NCBI GenBank assembly: GCA_015489255.1
Contig: WGAD01000081.1
Location: forward strand, 1 to 7,598
Reading direction: 5' to 3'
Source of the DNA: Anaerolineales bacterium
Lineage (GTDB): Bacteria > Chloroflexota > Anaerolineae > Anaerolineales > Villigracilaceae
Length of the DNA: 7,598 nucleotides
The position numbers were made by a program, and so were the translations under genes. The notes under the pieces are model-generated. The model had not been told where the DNA came from. It did no database searches and saw nothing but the letters and a program-made list of their open reading frames with translations. Shown here in pieces: positions 6,528 through 7,598 of the stretch (the stretch's first letter is position 1; each line of letters begins with the position of its first letter).

Positions 6528-7418
6528 ATGCATAAATGGCTATCCGTTTTGTTGATCTTCGGCGCGTGGACCCTGGCCGGCTGCGGCCAAACTGCCGCGG
6601 GGGGCAAGACGTCCACCGCCCCGCCGGCCGCCGCAGCGGCCACTGCAACCGAGCTGCCGGCAACCCCAACCCCCTCTGAACCCCTGGCTTTGATCGTCAA
6701 CGGGGAGGGGGTGCCGCAGCGTGTGTTCACCGCCGAACTGCAACGGATGCGCCAGGCAGCAGCCGAAACCGGCCCGGCTGACCCCGAGCAGCAAGCGGAG
6801 CGCGTCCGCCAATACTTGATCGATCAAGTGCTGCTGGCGCAGGCCGCGCGCGAGCAGGGGTTCGCCCTGAGCGAAGACGAACTCTATGCGCGCGTCCAGG
6901 CGTTGGCGCAAAGCCTGGGGGAAGAATCTTTCGCCTCCTGGCTGAAACAGCAAGGATATACCGAAGCGAGCTTCCGCGATGACCTGCGCCGCGACCTGGC
7001 CGCTGCCTGGATGCGCGACCAAATCATCGCCTCTGTGCCCGCCACGGTGGAACAGGTGCACCTTTTCCAGATTCTGCTCTATAATGAAGAAGATGCCCGC
7101 CGGGTGCAGGCGCAATTGCAGGCCGGGCAGGATTTCCTCACACTCGCCCGGCAATACGACCCGCAAACTGGCGGCGACCTGGGCTGGCTGCCGCCGGAGG
7201 CCCTCTTGGATGCCGACCTGGCCGCCGCGGTTGCCTCCCTGCCTGTGGGCGCGGTCAGCGAGCCGCTGGCAGACCTGGCCGGGTATCATTTGTTTTACGT
7301 ACAGGCGCGGGAAGCGCGCCCGCTTTCAGGCGAAGTGCGCCTGAGGTTGCAGCAGGCTGCCCTGGAAAACTGGCTGGCCGACCGCCGGGCCGCGAGCGAA
7401 ATTCTCGTCGTCCCCTGA
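6528..7418 (+). CDS. Lipoprotein SurA/PrsA-like parvulin-type foldase (atypical active site)
   Basis: The 296-residue product opens with a lipoprotein signal peptide: basic residue Lys3, a hydrophobic core and lipobox LAGC ending at Cys19, which would be lipidated and tether the protein outside the membrane. An Ala/Thr/Pro-rich spacer (about 20-52) leads to a SurA-N-like helical chaperone domain (about 54-165: IVNGEGVPQRVF, then YLIDQVLLAQAAREQGF). A rotamase (PpiC) domain follows at about 175-262, showing GGDLGW at 215-220 and GYHLFYV at 252-258. Parvulins such as PrsA assist folding of exported proteins by prolyl cis-trans isomerisation. Here the first active-site His of the usual xxHIL motif is replaced: VHLFQILL has Gln181 at that place, and the loop before GGDLGW is short. 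Isomerase activity is therefore doubtful, and a chaperone role is the safer inference. A leaderless start is likely. The stop is 19 bp before the next ATG, suggesting cotranscription. Confidence 0.88.
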   Translation: MHKWLSVLLIFGAWTLAGCGQTAAGGKTSTAPPAAAAATATELPATPTPSEPLALIVNGEGVPQRVFTAELQRMRQAAAETGPADPEQQAERVRQYLIDQVLLAQAAREQGFALSEDELYARVQALAQSLGEESFASWLKQQGYTEASFRDDLRRDLAAAWMRDQIIASVPATVEQVHLFQILLYNEEDARRVQAQLQAGQDFLTLARQYDPQTGGDLGWLPPEALLDADLAAAVASLPVGAVSEPLADLAGYHLFYVQAREARPLSGEVRLRLQQAALENWLADRRAASEILVVP

Positions 7419-7423
7419 TTTGG

Positions 7424-7430
7424 AAGGAGG
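7424..7430 (+). promoter_or_regulatory. Ribosome binding site of the right-edge gene
   Basis: AAGGAGG, nearly full anti-Shine-Dalgarno complementarity, is 7 nt before the ATG at 7438 and fixes that start. It lies in the 19-bp gap after the foldase stop, as expected for an operon-internal gene. Confidence 0.85.
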
Positions 7431-7437
7431 CCTTCGG

Positions 7438-7598
7438 ATGGAAGACCTGGAATATATCGAAGAAGTGGTGCAAGACTCTCCCAATCCCTCGAGCGGCATG
7501 ATGTGGGATATTGCCAGCCTGCTCTTTGTACTCGGCGGGCTGATGCTGGGCGTCATGGCTCTGGTGATCTTCATCAACCCTTATGTGAGCTTTAACCC
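7438..7598 (+). CDS. Unknown single-pass membrane protein, N-terminal part
   Basis: Fifty-three complete codons are visible before the window ends, with no stop. The product starts with an acidic stretch (MEDLEYIEEVVQD), then a hydrophobic segment at about residues 22-46 (WDIASLLFVLGGLMLGVMAL and onward), then NPYVSFN. I do not recognise the family. The acidic, not basic, N-terminus gives no strong orientation signal. The frame is supported by the excellent ribosome binding site 7 nt upstream and by close spacing to the foldase gene, which suggests one transcript. By analogy with the other anchored proteins in this window, an extracytoplasmic part may follow the membrane segment, but that part is not seen. 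Confidence 0.8.
   Translation, partial: MEDLEYIEEVVQDSPNPSSGMMWDIASLLFVLGGLMLGVMALVIFINPYVSFN

Noticed and set aside
1..7598. tRNA or rRNA genes, CRISPR arrays, insertion sequences, riboswitches
   Set aside because: None seen: no regularly spaced repeats, no transposase frame, no paired terminal inverted repeats and no tRNA-like cloverleaf. Intergenic gaps are all under 160 bp and are accounted for by promoters, CIRCE and terminators.

Overview
The window reads as a GC-rich chromosomal segment from a Gram-positive-style (monoderm) bacterium, most likely a member of the Chloroflexota (Anaerolineae or a relative). This placement is an inference. It rests on Pro/Thr linkers of the PTPTPT type in three exported proteins, a lipoprotein parvulin foldase, a GroEL that ends in PMPEY instead of a Gly-Gly-Met tail, and HrcA/CIRCE-type heat-shock control. 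No 16S or other phylogenetic marker is present.

Left part, minus strand (1-1957): a major facilitator superfamily permease of the SLC45/GPH-like sugar-symporter type, cut by the left edge, lies downstream of trmD (tRNA m1G37 methyltransferase). A candidate intrinsic terminator is built into the trmD stop-codon region between them. trmD is not in the common rpsP-rimM-trmD-rplS arrangement.

Centre, plus strand (2062-4658): two paralogous membrane-anchored tetratricopeptide-repeat (TPR) proteins overlap by ATGA. They are transcribed from a near-consensus promoter divergent from trmD. Both consist of a short cytoplasmic N-terminus, one membrane segment, a Pro/Thr linker and a TPR superhelix, and both end in a shared cap with a Cys pair spaced by exactly 31 residues. 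The second copy has an added four-Cys cluster.

Right part, plus strand (4659-7598): groEL without an adjacent groES follows. It has its own sigma70-type promoter, a CIRCE operator in the leader, a good Shine-Dalgarno site and a strong terminator. Next come a SurA/PrsA-like lipoprotein foldase, whose parvulin domain has Gln where the usual first active-site His sits, and the start of an unknown single-pass membrane protein 19 bp further on, which is probably cotranscribed.

A recurring feature is that three start codons (trmD, the first TPR gene, the foldase) lie 6-7 nt downstream of a -10-like hexamer and have no Shine-Dalgarno site, so their mRNAs are probably leaderless. The permease, groEL and the last gene have clear Shine-Dalgarno sequences. 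The cluster from the TPR pair through groEL to the foldase may be a protein-folding and envelope-maintenance neighbourhood, but no sequence evidence shows that these proteins act together. I see no RNA genes, mobile elements or CRISPR arrays.
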